Shown here piece after piece: positions 18,937 to 26,641 of a DNA stretch of 64,000 nucleotides. The translations under genes and the position numbers were made by a program. The notes below the pieces were generated by a model. That model saw only the letters and a program-made list of their open reading frames with translations, had not been told where the DNA came from and made no database searches. Source of the stretch: Ruminiclostridium papyrosolvens DSM 2782 (lineage in GTDB: Bacteria > Bacillota > Clostridia > Acetivibrionales > DSM-1351); assembly GCF_029318685.1 (NCBI RefSeq), contig NZ_CP119677.1, positions 1,523,501 to 1,587,500 of the forward strand, written 5' to 3'. Each line of letters begins with the position of its first letter. Within the stretch, counting starts at the first letter, position 1.

Positions 18937-19039
18937 GTTACTGCAATTTGTACATGTAGTTAGGGGCTGTACAATATACTAATTAACTTCCTGCCATAAT
19001 ATATATACTTTAGATAGTTTTTTATCGAGGGATATATAT

Positions 19040-20125
19040 ATGTATAAAAGAAGCAGAACAGTAAATATTGTACTTAGCGGAGGCGGAATAAAAGGTATAG
19101 CCTTTGCAGGAGCCTATGAGGAAATTGAAAAAAAGTATAAAAGAACAGGCAATGTTGCCGGTGTTTCAGCGGGTGCACTGGTTGGGGCACTTATAGGAGC
19201 AGGGTATACTTCTGGTGAGTTAGGAAGGATTATGAAGGAGTTTGATTTTAGTTCATTTTCTGATATGGGGGAAATCCCAATGGATATTTCCATTGCTAAC
19301 AGCATGAGAAGTATAGAGCGTGAAAAGAAGACTCTTAGTGAAAGTGATTTGGAAACATTACTTCACCGTCAGGATTATGCTGAACTAAATCTTGTCAGAA
19401 AATCCAAGGAAGATTTTGTTGGATCAAGAGGAAACTTTCTTGTAAATCTGATTGCATTCAGTAAAAAGAATGCGTTTTTGAATGGTGAGCTATTGGAAAG
19501 CTGGGTTTCTCAGCTCCTTGCCAATAAGGGAATACACACCTTTAGTGATTTCAGAGGTGGAATAGCAGATAAGGTTAATCCCAGAGGGTACAAAGTGAGA
19601 ATGACTGCTGTTGATGCCAATACAGGCAAAGTAATTGTTCTTCCCGATGACATGGCACTGTATAATATTGACCCTGATAAACTGGAGGTTGCAAAGGCGG
19701 TAAGAATGAGTGCTTGTGTACCATTTGTTTTTGACCCGGTTACAATTGACTACAAAGACGCCGGAAACAAGTCTAAAACTCATTATATAATAGATGGTGG
19801 TGTTCTTGATAACTTTCCGGTCTGGCTCATTGACAGCACCGAAAACAATGTAATTATAGGACTAAAACTGGAAGGCAAGGAACCAAAGGGTCTGGGCTCA
19901 GCTGAACTTATACTGAAAAAATTACTCCATTCTTCCCATGACACGGGAGTTCCCAAAAACTCCTACAACATAGATAATATTGCTCATATAAATACCGGGG
20001 ATATCTCATTTTTGGATTTTGACATATCAGAGAATGATTCACTTTATCTCTATAATCAAGGCAAACTGGCTGTTCAGAAGCTTTTTGTCAGTATGCAAAA
20101 GAAAACCAGAGGATGGAGATTTTAG
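19040..20125 (+). CDS. Patatin-like phospholipase
   Basis: A 361-residue serine hydrolase of the patatin/RssA group, expected to cleave acyl chains from lipids with a Ser-Asp dyad. The oxyanion loop SGGGIKG lies at about residues 13-19. The nucleophile motif GVSAG puts the serine at residue 43. The catalytic aspartate is D252 in IDGGVLDNFP. There is no signal peptide or clear membrane segment, so it is cytosolic or peripheral. The ribosome site is weak (GAGGG). It lies between terminators and is probably transcribed alone. Substrate is unknown. Confidence 0.9.
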   Translation: MYKRSRTVNIVLSGGGIKGIAFAGAYEEIEKKYKRTGNVAGVSAGALVGALIGAGYTSGELGRIMKEFDFSSFSDMGEIPMDISIANSMRSIEREKKTLSESDLETLLHRQDYAELNLVRKSKEDFVGSRGNFLVNLIAFSKKNAFLNGELLESWVSQLLANKGIHTFSDFRGGIADKVNPRGYKVRMTAVDANTGKVIVLPDDMALYNIDPDKLEVAKAVRMSACVPFVFDPVTIDYKDAGNKSKTHYIIDGGVLDNFPVWLIDSTENNVIIGLKLEGKEPKGLGSAELILKKLLHSSHDTGVPKNSYNIDNIAHINTGDISFLDFDISENDSLYLYNQGKLAVQKLFVSMQKKTRGWRF

Positions 20126-20287
20126 AGTAAATAGCTTTATTTGCTATATTAATGTTAACTGCTTCGTTGCTTTTTTTCGGATTTTATTATATTATTAAAT
20201 TTAATGAGAATAAGAAAGCTAAGGTACTAAAAAATAAAGAATATATCTCATAATAATATATAGTTGGGTATTTGGCAGGAGGTAAAA

Positions 20288-21811
20288 ATGTTATATCGAA
20301 GCACAAGAGGAAGTTGCAGAAGCGTTAGTGCTGCTGAAGCTATAAAGAGAGGTATTGCAGCAGATGGAGGTTTGTTCGTACCTGAAAAGACAGTTCAGTT
20401 TAATCTTGAGCAAATAGCTCTTATGAGTGAATTGAGTTATCAGGAAAGAGCGGTTAAGATACTGGAAGGGTATTTGGATGATTATACTTTCGAGGAACTT
20501 TCAGAGTGTGTAAACAAGGCTTATACCGCTGAGAAATTTGAAAGCAATGATATTGCTCCTTTGCATAAGCTTTATGATTCGGTAAATGTACTGGAACTGT
20601 GGCACGGGCCTACAAGTGCATTCAAAGATATGGCTCTGCAAATACTTCCGCATTTTCTTGTTAAAGCGCTCAAGAAAACCGGGGAAAAAGAAGAGATAGT
20701 TATTCTTGTGGCAACGTCAGGAGATACAGGTAAAGCAGCTCTTGAAGGCTTTAAGGATGTAAAAGGTACAAAGATTATTGTATTTTTCCCAAGTGAAGGC
20801 GTAAGTCAGGTTCAGAAAATGCAAATGGTTACCCAAGAGGGTGGTAATGTCTACGCTATAGCTGTAAACGGTAATTTTGATGATGCTCAGAATGGTGTAA
20901 AAAGAATATTCGGTGATGAGGATGTATCTGTATTAATGGAAGAAAATGGATACAAATTCTCTTCTGCAAACTCCATAAACTGGGGCAGACTTGTTCCGCA
21001 AATTGTTTATTATTTTTCAGCATATGCTGATATGATAAAGAACGGTGAAATTAAAGCAGGTGAAAAGATTAATTTTGTAGTTCCTACAGGTAATTTCGGT
21101 AATATATTGGCAGCATATTATGCTATGCAGATGGGCTTACCTGTTAACAAGCTTATTTGTGCTTCAAATGACAATAATGTGCTTACAGATTTTATTAATA
21201 CAGGTGAATACAATAAAAACAGAGAATTTAAAAAGACTTTGTCTCCTTCAATGGATATTCTCATTTCTAGCAATCTGGAACGACTTTTGTATCTTATAAC
21301 TGATTATAATGCCGAAAAGGTTTGCGACTGGATGAACAAGCTTAAAATGGAAGGTTCATATACTGTAGACCAGGATACGAAAAAGAAAATCCAGAATATA
21401 CTCTGGGCAGGTTATTCAAATGACAGTGATACTTTAAAAACAATTGAAAGTGTTTATCAGGAGACAGGATATGTAGTTGACACACATACTGCGGTTGCAG
21501 TGGATGTATATGACAAATATGTTATCTCCACAAGTGATGTTACAAAAGCAGTTATCGTTTCTACAGCTAGTCCTTTCAAGTTTAATGAAAGCGTTGTAAA
21601 AGCAATCGCAGGAGAAGAAACCATTAAAGGAAAGACTGAGTTCGAGCTGCTGTCTGTACTGTCTGAAAAGTCAGGCCTTAAGATCCCTGCTCCATTAAAG
21701 GAATTGGATAAAAAGCCTGTTCTTCACAAGGGTTTTTGTGAACCTATAAACATGATTGATAAGGTTAAGGATGCATTAAATATTCAAGAAAATATCAAAA
21801 CAGAAAAATAA
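20288..21811 (+). CDS. thrC: Threonine synthase
   Basis: PLP enzyme making threonine from O-phosphohomoserine. It has 507 residues from the ATG at 20288 (GGAGGT upstream), giving the usual MLYRSTRG...AAEAIKRGIAADGGLFVP N-terminus; an earlier in-frame start lacks a ribosome site. The PLP lysine is K113 in GPTSAFKDMALQ, and the phosphate-binding and serine-rich ATSGDTGKAALEGF segment follows. A terminator separates it from the ACT-domain gene and hom, so threonine genes are clustered here but not all on one transcript. thrB was not found in the window. Confidence 0.96.
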   Translation: MLYRSTRGSCRSVSAAEAIKRGIAADGGLFVPEKTVQFNLEQIALMSELSYQERAVKILEGYLDDYTFEELSECVNKAYTAEKFESNDIAPLHKLYDSVNVLELWHGPTSAFKDMALQILPHFLVKALKKTGEKEEIVILVATSGDTGKAALEGFKDVKGTKIIVFFPSEGVSQVQKMQMVTQEGGNVYAIAVNGNFDDAQNGVKRIFGDEDVSVLMEENGYKFSSANSINWGRLVPQIVYYFSAYADMIKNGEIKAGEKINFVVPTGNFGNILAAYYAMQMGLPVNKLICASNDNNVLTDFINTGEYNKNREFKKTLSPSMDILISSNLERLLYLITDYNAEKVCDWMNKLKMEGSYTVDQDTKKKIQNILWAGYSNDSDTLKTIESVYQETGYVVDTHTAVAVDVYDKYVISTSDVTKAVIVSTASPFKFNESVVKAIAGEETIKGKTEFELLSVLSEKSGLKIPAPLKELDKKPVLHKGFCEPINMIDKVKDALNIQENIKTEK

Positions 21812-21823
21812 ATATAAATATAA

Positions 21824-21859
21824 AAAAAGGCACTAATCTTGTATGATTAGTGCTTTTTT
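21824..21859 (+). terminator. Terminator after thrC
   Basis: GGCACTAATC (21829-21838) pairs with GATTAGTGCT (21845-21854), extended by A/T arms and ending in six T residues. Confidence 0.8.
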
Positions 21860-21937
21860 AGTTGCATAAAAAGAAGAAATATGCTAACATTACACCAAGG
21901 AAACACAATTGTACGTATCACACGGACAGGAGAAAAT

Positions 21938-22378
21938 ATGAAACAAGAATCTATATTTTTTTTAGTTGATTCATTTATTTTACCCGACATATTTTCAAAG
22001 GTTATAGAAGTTAAGAAGATTCTTAGTCTAGGTAAAATAAAAACTGTTAACGATGCCGTCAAAGAAGTAGGAATCAGCAGAAGCGCCTACTACAAATACA
22101 AAGATTATGTTTTCCCTTTTAATGAGACATCAAGGGGTAAGGTTATAACGTTATTTTTCGTTGTAGAAGACTTTTCGGGCATTCTATCGAGTATTATGAA
22201 TAAAATTGCTTCAGCCAGTGCAAATATATTGACAATTAACCAGAACATACCTATAAACGGGTTGGCAGATGTGACAATTTCTATTGAAACTATGAATATG
22301 AAAATAGATATTCAAAATCTTTTAACAGAGATTAGCAAGGTTGAGGGTGTCAGAAAAAGTGAAATATTAGCTAGGTAA
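21938..22378 (+). CDS. ACT-domain regulatory protein (UPF0735 / PheB-like)
   Basis: A 146-residue protein. The N-terminal part contains a helix-turn-helix-like segment (VNDAVKEVGISRSAYYKYKDYVFPF, about residues 33-57). The C-terminal 70 residues form an ACT domain (VITLFFVVEDFSGILSSIMNKIAS...NILTINQNIPINGLADVTI). ACT domains bind amino acids, and this family often sits beside hom or phenylalanine genes. A regulatory role in the threonine/methionine branch is likely but inferred. The ATG at 21938 has ACAGGAGAA upstream. hom starts 34 bases after its stop. Confidence 0.85.
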   Translation: MKQESIFFLVDSFILPDIFSKVIEVKKILSLGKIKTVNDAVKEVGISRSAYYKYKDYVFPFNETSRGKVITLFFVVEDFSGILSSIMNKIASASANILTINQNIPINGLADVTISIETMNMKIDIQNLLTEISKVEGVRKSEILAR

Positions 22379-22412
22379 TCAGCAAAATGTTATTTATCGC
22401 AGGAGGGTTTTT

Positions 22413-23657
22413 ATGGTGAACGTGGCTATTTTAGGATACGGAGTTGTTGGCTCCGGTGTTGCAGAGGTTATTAAGAAAAATAGTGAAAGCATAAGACAGC
22501 GTGCAGGAACAGAGATAAAAGTAAAATGGATATTAGATATAAGAGATTTTCCGGGTAGTCCGGATAAAGATGTGCTTACTAAAAATGCAGATGATGTATT
22601 CAACGACAGTGAAGTTAGTATTGTAGTAGAAACCATAGGAGGGGCAAGGATTGCCCATGAATTTACAAAGAGAGCTCTTATGGCCGGAAAAAGTGTTGTA
22701 ACCTCCAACAAGGAGCTAGTTGCAACCCATGGACCGGAGTTGCTGCAAATGGCAAAGGAAAATGGTGTCAGCTACCTGTTTGAAGCCAGCGTTGGAGGTG
22801 GTATTCCTATAATCCGTCCTTTAAACCAATGTCTGGCAGCTAATGAGATAAACGGTATAACAGGAATACTAAACGGAACTACAAATTATATACTGACTCA
22901 AATGAAAAAAGAAGGCAAAAGCTTTGAAGCTGCACTCAAAGAAGCTCAGCAGAACGGTTATGCGGAACAGAACCCAACAGCTGATGTTGAGGGACATGAT
23001 GCTTGCAGGAAAATTGCTATTTTATCATCTATTGCGTACAACGAATTTGTCGATTGTGAGAATATTTATACTGAAGGTATAACAAAGATAACTGTAGATG
23101 ATATGAAATATGCAGATGCAATAGATGGTGTTATAAAGTTGATTGCTGTTAGCAAAAAATCAGGCGGAAAGATATTTGCACGTGTTTCACCTGCAATTGT
23201 GCGCAATGAACATCCTCTTTCTAATGTGGAAGATGTTTTTAATGCTATTGTTGTTAATGGTGACGCCGTAGGAGATGCAATGTTCTATGGAAGAGGGGCA
23301 GGTAAATTGCCTACTGCAAGTGCTGTTGTAGCCGATGTTATAGACATAGCAAAGCATCCTGATTCTGGAACAGCAGGTGTGTGGGTGAGAACAGAGGAAA
23401 ACAATATACTGCCCATCGAAGAAAGTACTGCCAGATTTTTGGTTAGGGTAAATGCAAAAAATATAGCTGATGCAAAGAAGGATATTCTATCAGTATTTGG
23501 TGAAACTGACTTTGTAGAATTACATTCCAAAGCAAACGATAATGAATTTGCTTTTATAAGTGGCAAAATAGCAGAAAGCGAATTTGCTGCAAAGCTTGAT
23601 AAACTTGAATCTGTCCCTGACATTACAGTATTAAACAGAATAAGGATTGAAGAATAA
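22413..23657 (+). CDS. hom: Homoserine dehydrogenase
   Basis: NAD(P)H-dependent reduction of aspartate semialdehyde to homoserine, the branch point for threonine and methionine. The 414 residues begin with the Rossmann motif AILGYGVVGSGVAEV. The catalytic region contains GGGIPIIRPL, NGILNGTTNYILT and PTADVEGHDACRKIAILS. A C-terminal ACT domain (about 340-414) allows feedback control by threonine. The ATG has GCAGGAGGG upstream. It follows the ACT-domain gene, and its TAA stop touches the ATG of the ECF S component without a spacer, so the two are translationally coupled. Confidence 0.96.
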   Translation: MVNVAILGYGVVGSGVAEVIKKNSESIRQRAGTEIKVKWILDIRDFPGSPDKDVLTKNADDVFNDSEVSIVVETIGGARIAHEFTKRALMAGKSVVTSNKELVATHGPELLQMAKENGVSYLFEASVGGGIPIIRPLNQCLAANEINGITGILNGTTNYILTQMKKEGKSFEAALKEAQQNGYAEQNPTADVEGHDACRKIAILSSIAYNEFVDCENIYTEGITKITVDDMKYADAIDGVIKLIAVSKKSGGKIFARVSPAIVRNEHPLSNVEDVFNAIVVNGDAVGDAMFYGRGAGKLPTASAVVADVIDIAKHPDSGTAGVWVRTEENNILPIEESTARFLVRVNAKNIADAKKDILSVFGETDFVELHSKANDNEFAFISGKIAESEFAAKLDKLESVPDITVLNRIRIEE

Positions 23658-24197
23658 ATGAGAATTACCACAAAAAAATTAGTACTTTGTGCATTAATGA
23701 CGGCGATAGTTTTTTTGATTACATTTACTCCGTTTTTGCAGATTCCCAGTCCGATGACTCAGGGTTACTATAATATAGGTGATGCAGCAATAATGATTGC
23801 TGCTATTCTTTTAGGACGAAAGGTAGGATTTATTGCAGGTGGAATCGGCTCCTTATTGGCCGATGTTGTGACAGGGTATTATATATATGCTCCAGCAACC
23901 TTGATAGTAAAGGGAATTGAGGGATATATAATAGGAGCAATTGCCAATAAGAAAAATGGTGTTCCGTCTCGCCTGAGACAGGCAGTAGCTGTTACAGCCG
24001 GTGGCTTGGAGATGGTTCTTGGTTACTTTATATATCAAGCGACTGTTATAAGAATGATTAACCCTACTTTGGGAATGGCAAGTATTATTGCCGACATTCC
24101 GGGAAATCTGATTCAGGGAGCAATTAGTGCAGTTCTTGCATTGGTTTTTCTTACTGTATTATACAGGACAAACACAGTTAAGAATTTATTACGTTGA
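23658..24197 (+). CDS. ECF-type transporter substrate-binding (S) component
   Basis: A 179-residue integral membrane protein with about five or six hydrophobic segments. The N-terminal MRITTKKLVLCALMTAIVFLITF and the GYYNIGDAAIMIAAILLGRKVGFIAGGIGSLLADVV pattern fit the S components of energy-coupling-factor vitamin transporters (RibU/HmpT-like group, ECF_trS family). Such proteins need the shared EcfA/A'/T module encoded elsewhere. The substrate is not readable. The start codon is directly after the hom stop codon and has no separate spacer; GGATTGAAG within hom may serve as a weak ribosome site. Confidence 0.8.
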   Translation: MRITTKKLVLCALMTAIVFLITFTPFLQIPSPMTQGYYNIGDAAIMIAAILLGRKVGFIAGGIGSLLADVVTGYYIYAPATLIVKGIEGYIIGAIANKKNGVPSRLRQAVAVTAGGLEMVLGYFIYQATVIRMINPTLGMASIIADIPGNLIQGAISAVLALVFLTVLYRTNTVKNLLR

Positions 24198-24203
24198 ATA
24201 AAG

Positions 24204-24236
24204 AAAGCCGGAAGATTAATAGATTTCCGGCTTTTT
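24204..24236. terminator. Terminator between convergent genes
   Basis: AAAGCCGGAA (24204-24213) pairs with TTCCGGCTTT (24225-24234) with an 11-base loop, and T residues follow. It lies between the S component gene and the minus-strand gene ending at 24245. Confidence 0.8.
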
Positions 24237-24244
24237 GCTACTCT

Positions 24245-25642
24245 TTAATTTTTCAATACGTCAGCATCAATTTCGCAGAGGTCTTTCGTAACCAGCCTGA
24301 CTGCAAAATCAGTGTTTTTAGCCAAAGAAGCCTTAGGAATACTAATTATTTGTACTCCTTTTCTGCAAGGCGTGCCATTAATAATTATATTGTTTTCATA
24401 CAAATGTACCGAATCAACAGAGAAATTTTTTATTAAGAAGCCGGCATTATTTTTGCTTATGGAAGGACTTTTTTCAAAAAAGCCCAGTTCGCCATACAAA
24501 TCCTTAAGAACATCAATATCAGAAGGCAGTGCAAAAACTTCCTTCATATTAAGATATATTTTTCTTGGCAAATAGCACCATTCAAGATCATAGTTTTTCT
24601 TCCAGTCAGGATGGTAAACAGGGCTTTTGTAATTCAAGTTATTGTAAAGAAGTTTATGTCCAATAGGTTTAGAGCTGTTAAAGGCTTCTTCCAAATCTAT
24701 GTTTGTATCAAGGACATCCGAGGTCTGATAGCCTCCATTTTGCTGAAAATAGATTTCCTGAGAGGAGTCTGAAATATAGTGTGTCAATTCCTGACGCAAC
24801 TGGACATTTTGTTTAGTTAAATCGGCGTTGTTTTTTGAATATGTTAGTACAGTATCATCGTCAATACCGTAATCCTCATTTGTATTTCCGCTATTGCCCA
24901 AAGCTATATTTTGGTAATCCAGTTCATAGCCCGCCGGAGTGCAAAGCTGTACAGTTATATTGTTATAATCTTCATAGTTATTTATATCCTCTTTTTTTAT
25001 TGCAACTATGTGAACACCCTTTTCTAAAGGTTTTCCAAAAAAGACAATCCTATTTCCATACTTAACTGCATTTTCAATATCATAATCATAAATAAGAAAG
25101 TTCAGGTAGTTTTCATTATCTATAGATATGTTAGGATAGAACCCCAATTCACCTTCTATATCTAAAACATTAGCTGAATTTCCGGTGTAAGCAAATAATT
25201 TATGTCTTGCATAGATTATTTTACGGGGAAGGTAGAGCCACCCGCGATAATAAGCCTGTTTCCATGAATTCACATAAATAGGTCTTAAATATTCCTCGTC
25301 GGAGTAAATTGTAGTATAAGAAAGAGTGTATCCAGAATTTTGTATGTTTACAGGCTTGGTATCTACAGCTCCGGAGGGATTGTTCACAATACTTGTTTTT
25401 CTGAAATTATCTTCATATAGGATTTTATTATCTCCGGGAACTATGGAAGATAAAATTTCTTTTAACCGTTTATTTTCACTTTGAGACTTGGATAGATTCT
25501 GTGGCTTTGCGGGAGTATCATTAACTGTAGTTTTTGGAAAATTAAGCATTGATATTAAGGCAGCAGATAGTATAATAAATATAACAGATATAGCCAGTAT
25601 TAGAAGCTTTTGTTTATTAGTTATCATAATAAGCCGATTCAT
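24245..25642 (-). CDS. Membrane-anchored extracytoplasmic protein with two internal repeats
   Basis: A 465-residue protein of unknown function. Residues 11-33 are a hydrophobic N-terminal anchor or uncleaved signal. The rest is polar and likely outside the membrane. It consists of two diverged copies of a unit of about 185 residues, about 55-242 and 275-459. Matching blocks are WLYLPRKIIY / WCYLPRKIYL, DIEGELGFYP / DLYGELGFFE, GNRIVFFGKPLEKGVHIVAI / ENNIIINGTPCRKGVQIISI, and short coiled starts SENKRLKEIL / KQNVQLRQEL. I know no named domain that fits. It is a single minus-strand gene with an AAGGAGGAAT-type ribosome site. Confidence 0.7.
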   Translation of the reverse strand: MNRLIMITNKQKLLILAISVIFIILSAALISMLNFPKTTVNDTPAKPQNLSKSQSENKRLKEILSSIVPGDNKILYEDNFRKTSIVNNPSGAVDTKPVNIQNSGYTLSYTTIYSDEEYLRPIYVNSWKQAYYRGWLYLPRKIIYARHKLFAYTGNSANVLDIEGELGFYPNISIDNENYLNFLIYDYDIENAVKYGNRIVFFGKPLEKGVHIVAIKKEDINNYEDYNNITVQLCTPAGYELDYQNIALGNSGNTNEDYGIDDDTVLTYSKNNADLTKQNVQLRQELTHYISDSSQEIYFQQNGGYQTSDVLDTNIDLEEAFNSSKPIGHKLLYNNLNYKSPVYHPDWKKNYDLEWCYLPRKIYLNMKEVFALPSDIDVLKDLYGELGFFEKSPSISKNNAGFLIKNFSVDSVHLYENNIIINGTPCRKGVQIISIPKASLAKNTDFAVRLVTKDLCEIDADVLKN

Positions 25643-25751
25643 ATATTCCTCCTTATAAACTTTGGTAATACGCTTGTCACAATATATAGTTATTCATTTA
25701 TATGGGATTATAGAATTGGATTAATATAGAATACGTAGCTTTTGCAGAACC

Positions 25752-25780
25752 TTGACTGATTTATAAAAAGCTGTTATTGT
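25752..25780 (+). promoter_or_regulatory. Possible promoter of the yerC-secA transcript
   Basis: TTGACT (25752-25757), a 17-base spacer and TATTGT (25775-25780). A TATAAT at about 25786-25791 is an alternative -10 without a good -35. Confidence 0.4.
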
Positions 25781-25842
25781 ATCTTTATAATAAATAATTT
25801 TATGCAGAATATTTTTGCTTTATAAGTTGAGGAGTTTTAACT

Positions 25843-26151
25843 ATGAATTCCAAATTAAGGGATGAACATACAGACAGTTTATTTGATGCAATTTTACTTT
25901 TAAAGAATAGGGAAGAATGTTATAATTTTTTTGAAGATCTTTGTACTATTGCAGAATTGAAGGCTTTGGCACAAAGACTTCAAGTAGCAAAAATGTTAAG
26001 GGAAAAGAGAACCTATACGGAGATTTGTGAGCAAACCGGGGCCAGTACGGCTACCATAAGCAGAGTTAACAGATGTCTTGTATATGGTGCTGACGGGTAT
26101 AATATCGTACTTGATAGATTGCAAGAGAAAGATGGGCAAATGAATGTTTAA
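25843..26151 (+). CDS. YerC/YecD-type TrpR-related regulator
   Basis: A 102-residue DNA-binding protein of the TrpR superfamily. The central segment LCTIAELKALAQRLQVAKMLREKRTYTEICEQTGASTATISRVNRCL (about 29-77) contains the TrpR-like helix-turn-helix and matches YerC of Bacillus and YecD-type proteins. Targets are unknown. The ATG has TTGAGGAG upstream. The last eight bases overlap the start of the small membrane protein at 26144, which suggests translational coupling and one transcript running on to secA. Confidence 0.85.
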   Translation: MNSKLRDEHTDSLFDAILLLKNREECYNFFEDLCTIAELKALAQRLQVAKMLREKRTYTEICEQTGASTATISRVNRCLVYGADGYNIVLDRLQEKDGQMNV

Positions 26152-26551
26152 GAAGCTTTTTTTAAGTATAATCATATTATCTGCTTTAGCCTCTGAGAAT
26201 GGGGTTTATAATGCTGCCGATTTATTTGACTTATACTTGGTAAATCTTACACATCTTGATATGATTCAGGAAAGCAGAAGTGCTGTTTCTGTTTTGGAAT
26301 CCCAGAAAGAGGCTTCTGTAAGCAGAAAAGGAAGGCCACTTTCATTTTTCAAGGCAATTTCCGCAGAAGCTTTAAATAAGGAAATGCCAAATAATAATAG
26401 ACATGGGGAACTTGCGTTGCTGATGTCTATTTCTATTGTAATTCTAAGTCTTTTGGTATTAGCTTATCTTAATTCAAATACAAACAGGGCTTTTTCTACT
26501 AAAAGGCTTTTGTTCAGCCAATCTGATTCTTCACCGCCTGTCTGCTGCTAA
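26144..26551 (+). CDS. Small secreted or membrane protein upstream of secA, unknown
   Basis: A 135-residue protein that I do not recognise. Residues 1-18 (MFKKLFLSIIILSALASE) look like a signal sequence or anchor. A second hydrophobic segment lies near residues 90-112 (ALLMSISIVILSLLVLAYL), and the tail ends SSPPVCC. It overlaps yerC by eight bases. secA begins 90 bases after its stop, and the gap contains alternative hairpins. A small exported protein directly before secA recalls the position of SecM in E. coli, but there is no sequence likeness to SecM and no known arrest motif. Confidence 0.6.
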   Translation: MFKKLFLSIIILSALASENGVYNAADLFDLYLVNLTHLDMIQESRSAVSVLESQKEASVSRKGRPLSFFKAISAEALNKEMPNNNRHGELALLMSISIVILSLLVLAYLNSNTNRAFSTKRLLFSQSDSSPPVCC

Positions 26552-26555
26552 TTTT

Positions 26556-26634
26556 AAAATTATCCCACAAATGATGGGTTATTTTCGTGCAGCCAGATTT
26601 ATTAAAAAATTATCCCGTTGCGGGTCATGGAGGA
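26556..26634 (+). promoter_or_regulatory. Possible RNA switch region in front of secA
   Basis: AAAATTATCCC occurs twice (26556-26566 and 26606-26616). Between them lies TGGGTTATTTT (26575-26585), which can pair imperfectly with either copy. The second copy can instead form a CCCG-TTG-CGGG hairpin (26614-26624) just before the secA ribosome site GGAGGA (26629-26634). The first copy starts five bases after the stop of the preceding small gene, so a ribosome at that stop would cover it. The pairing is seen; regulation is inference. Confidence 0.4.
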
Positions 26635-26641
26635 TTATGTT

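Noticed and set aside
20152..20253. A 33-codon frame (MLTASLLFFGFYYIIKF...) with one hydrophobic stretch and a basic tail between the patatin gene and thrC
   Set aside because: No ribosome site and AT-rich sequence; such a frame can arise by chance. It would need conservation to be believed.
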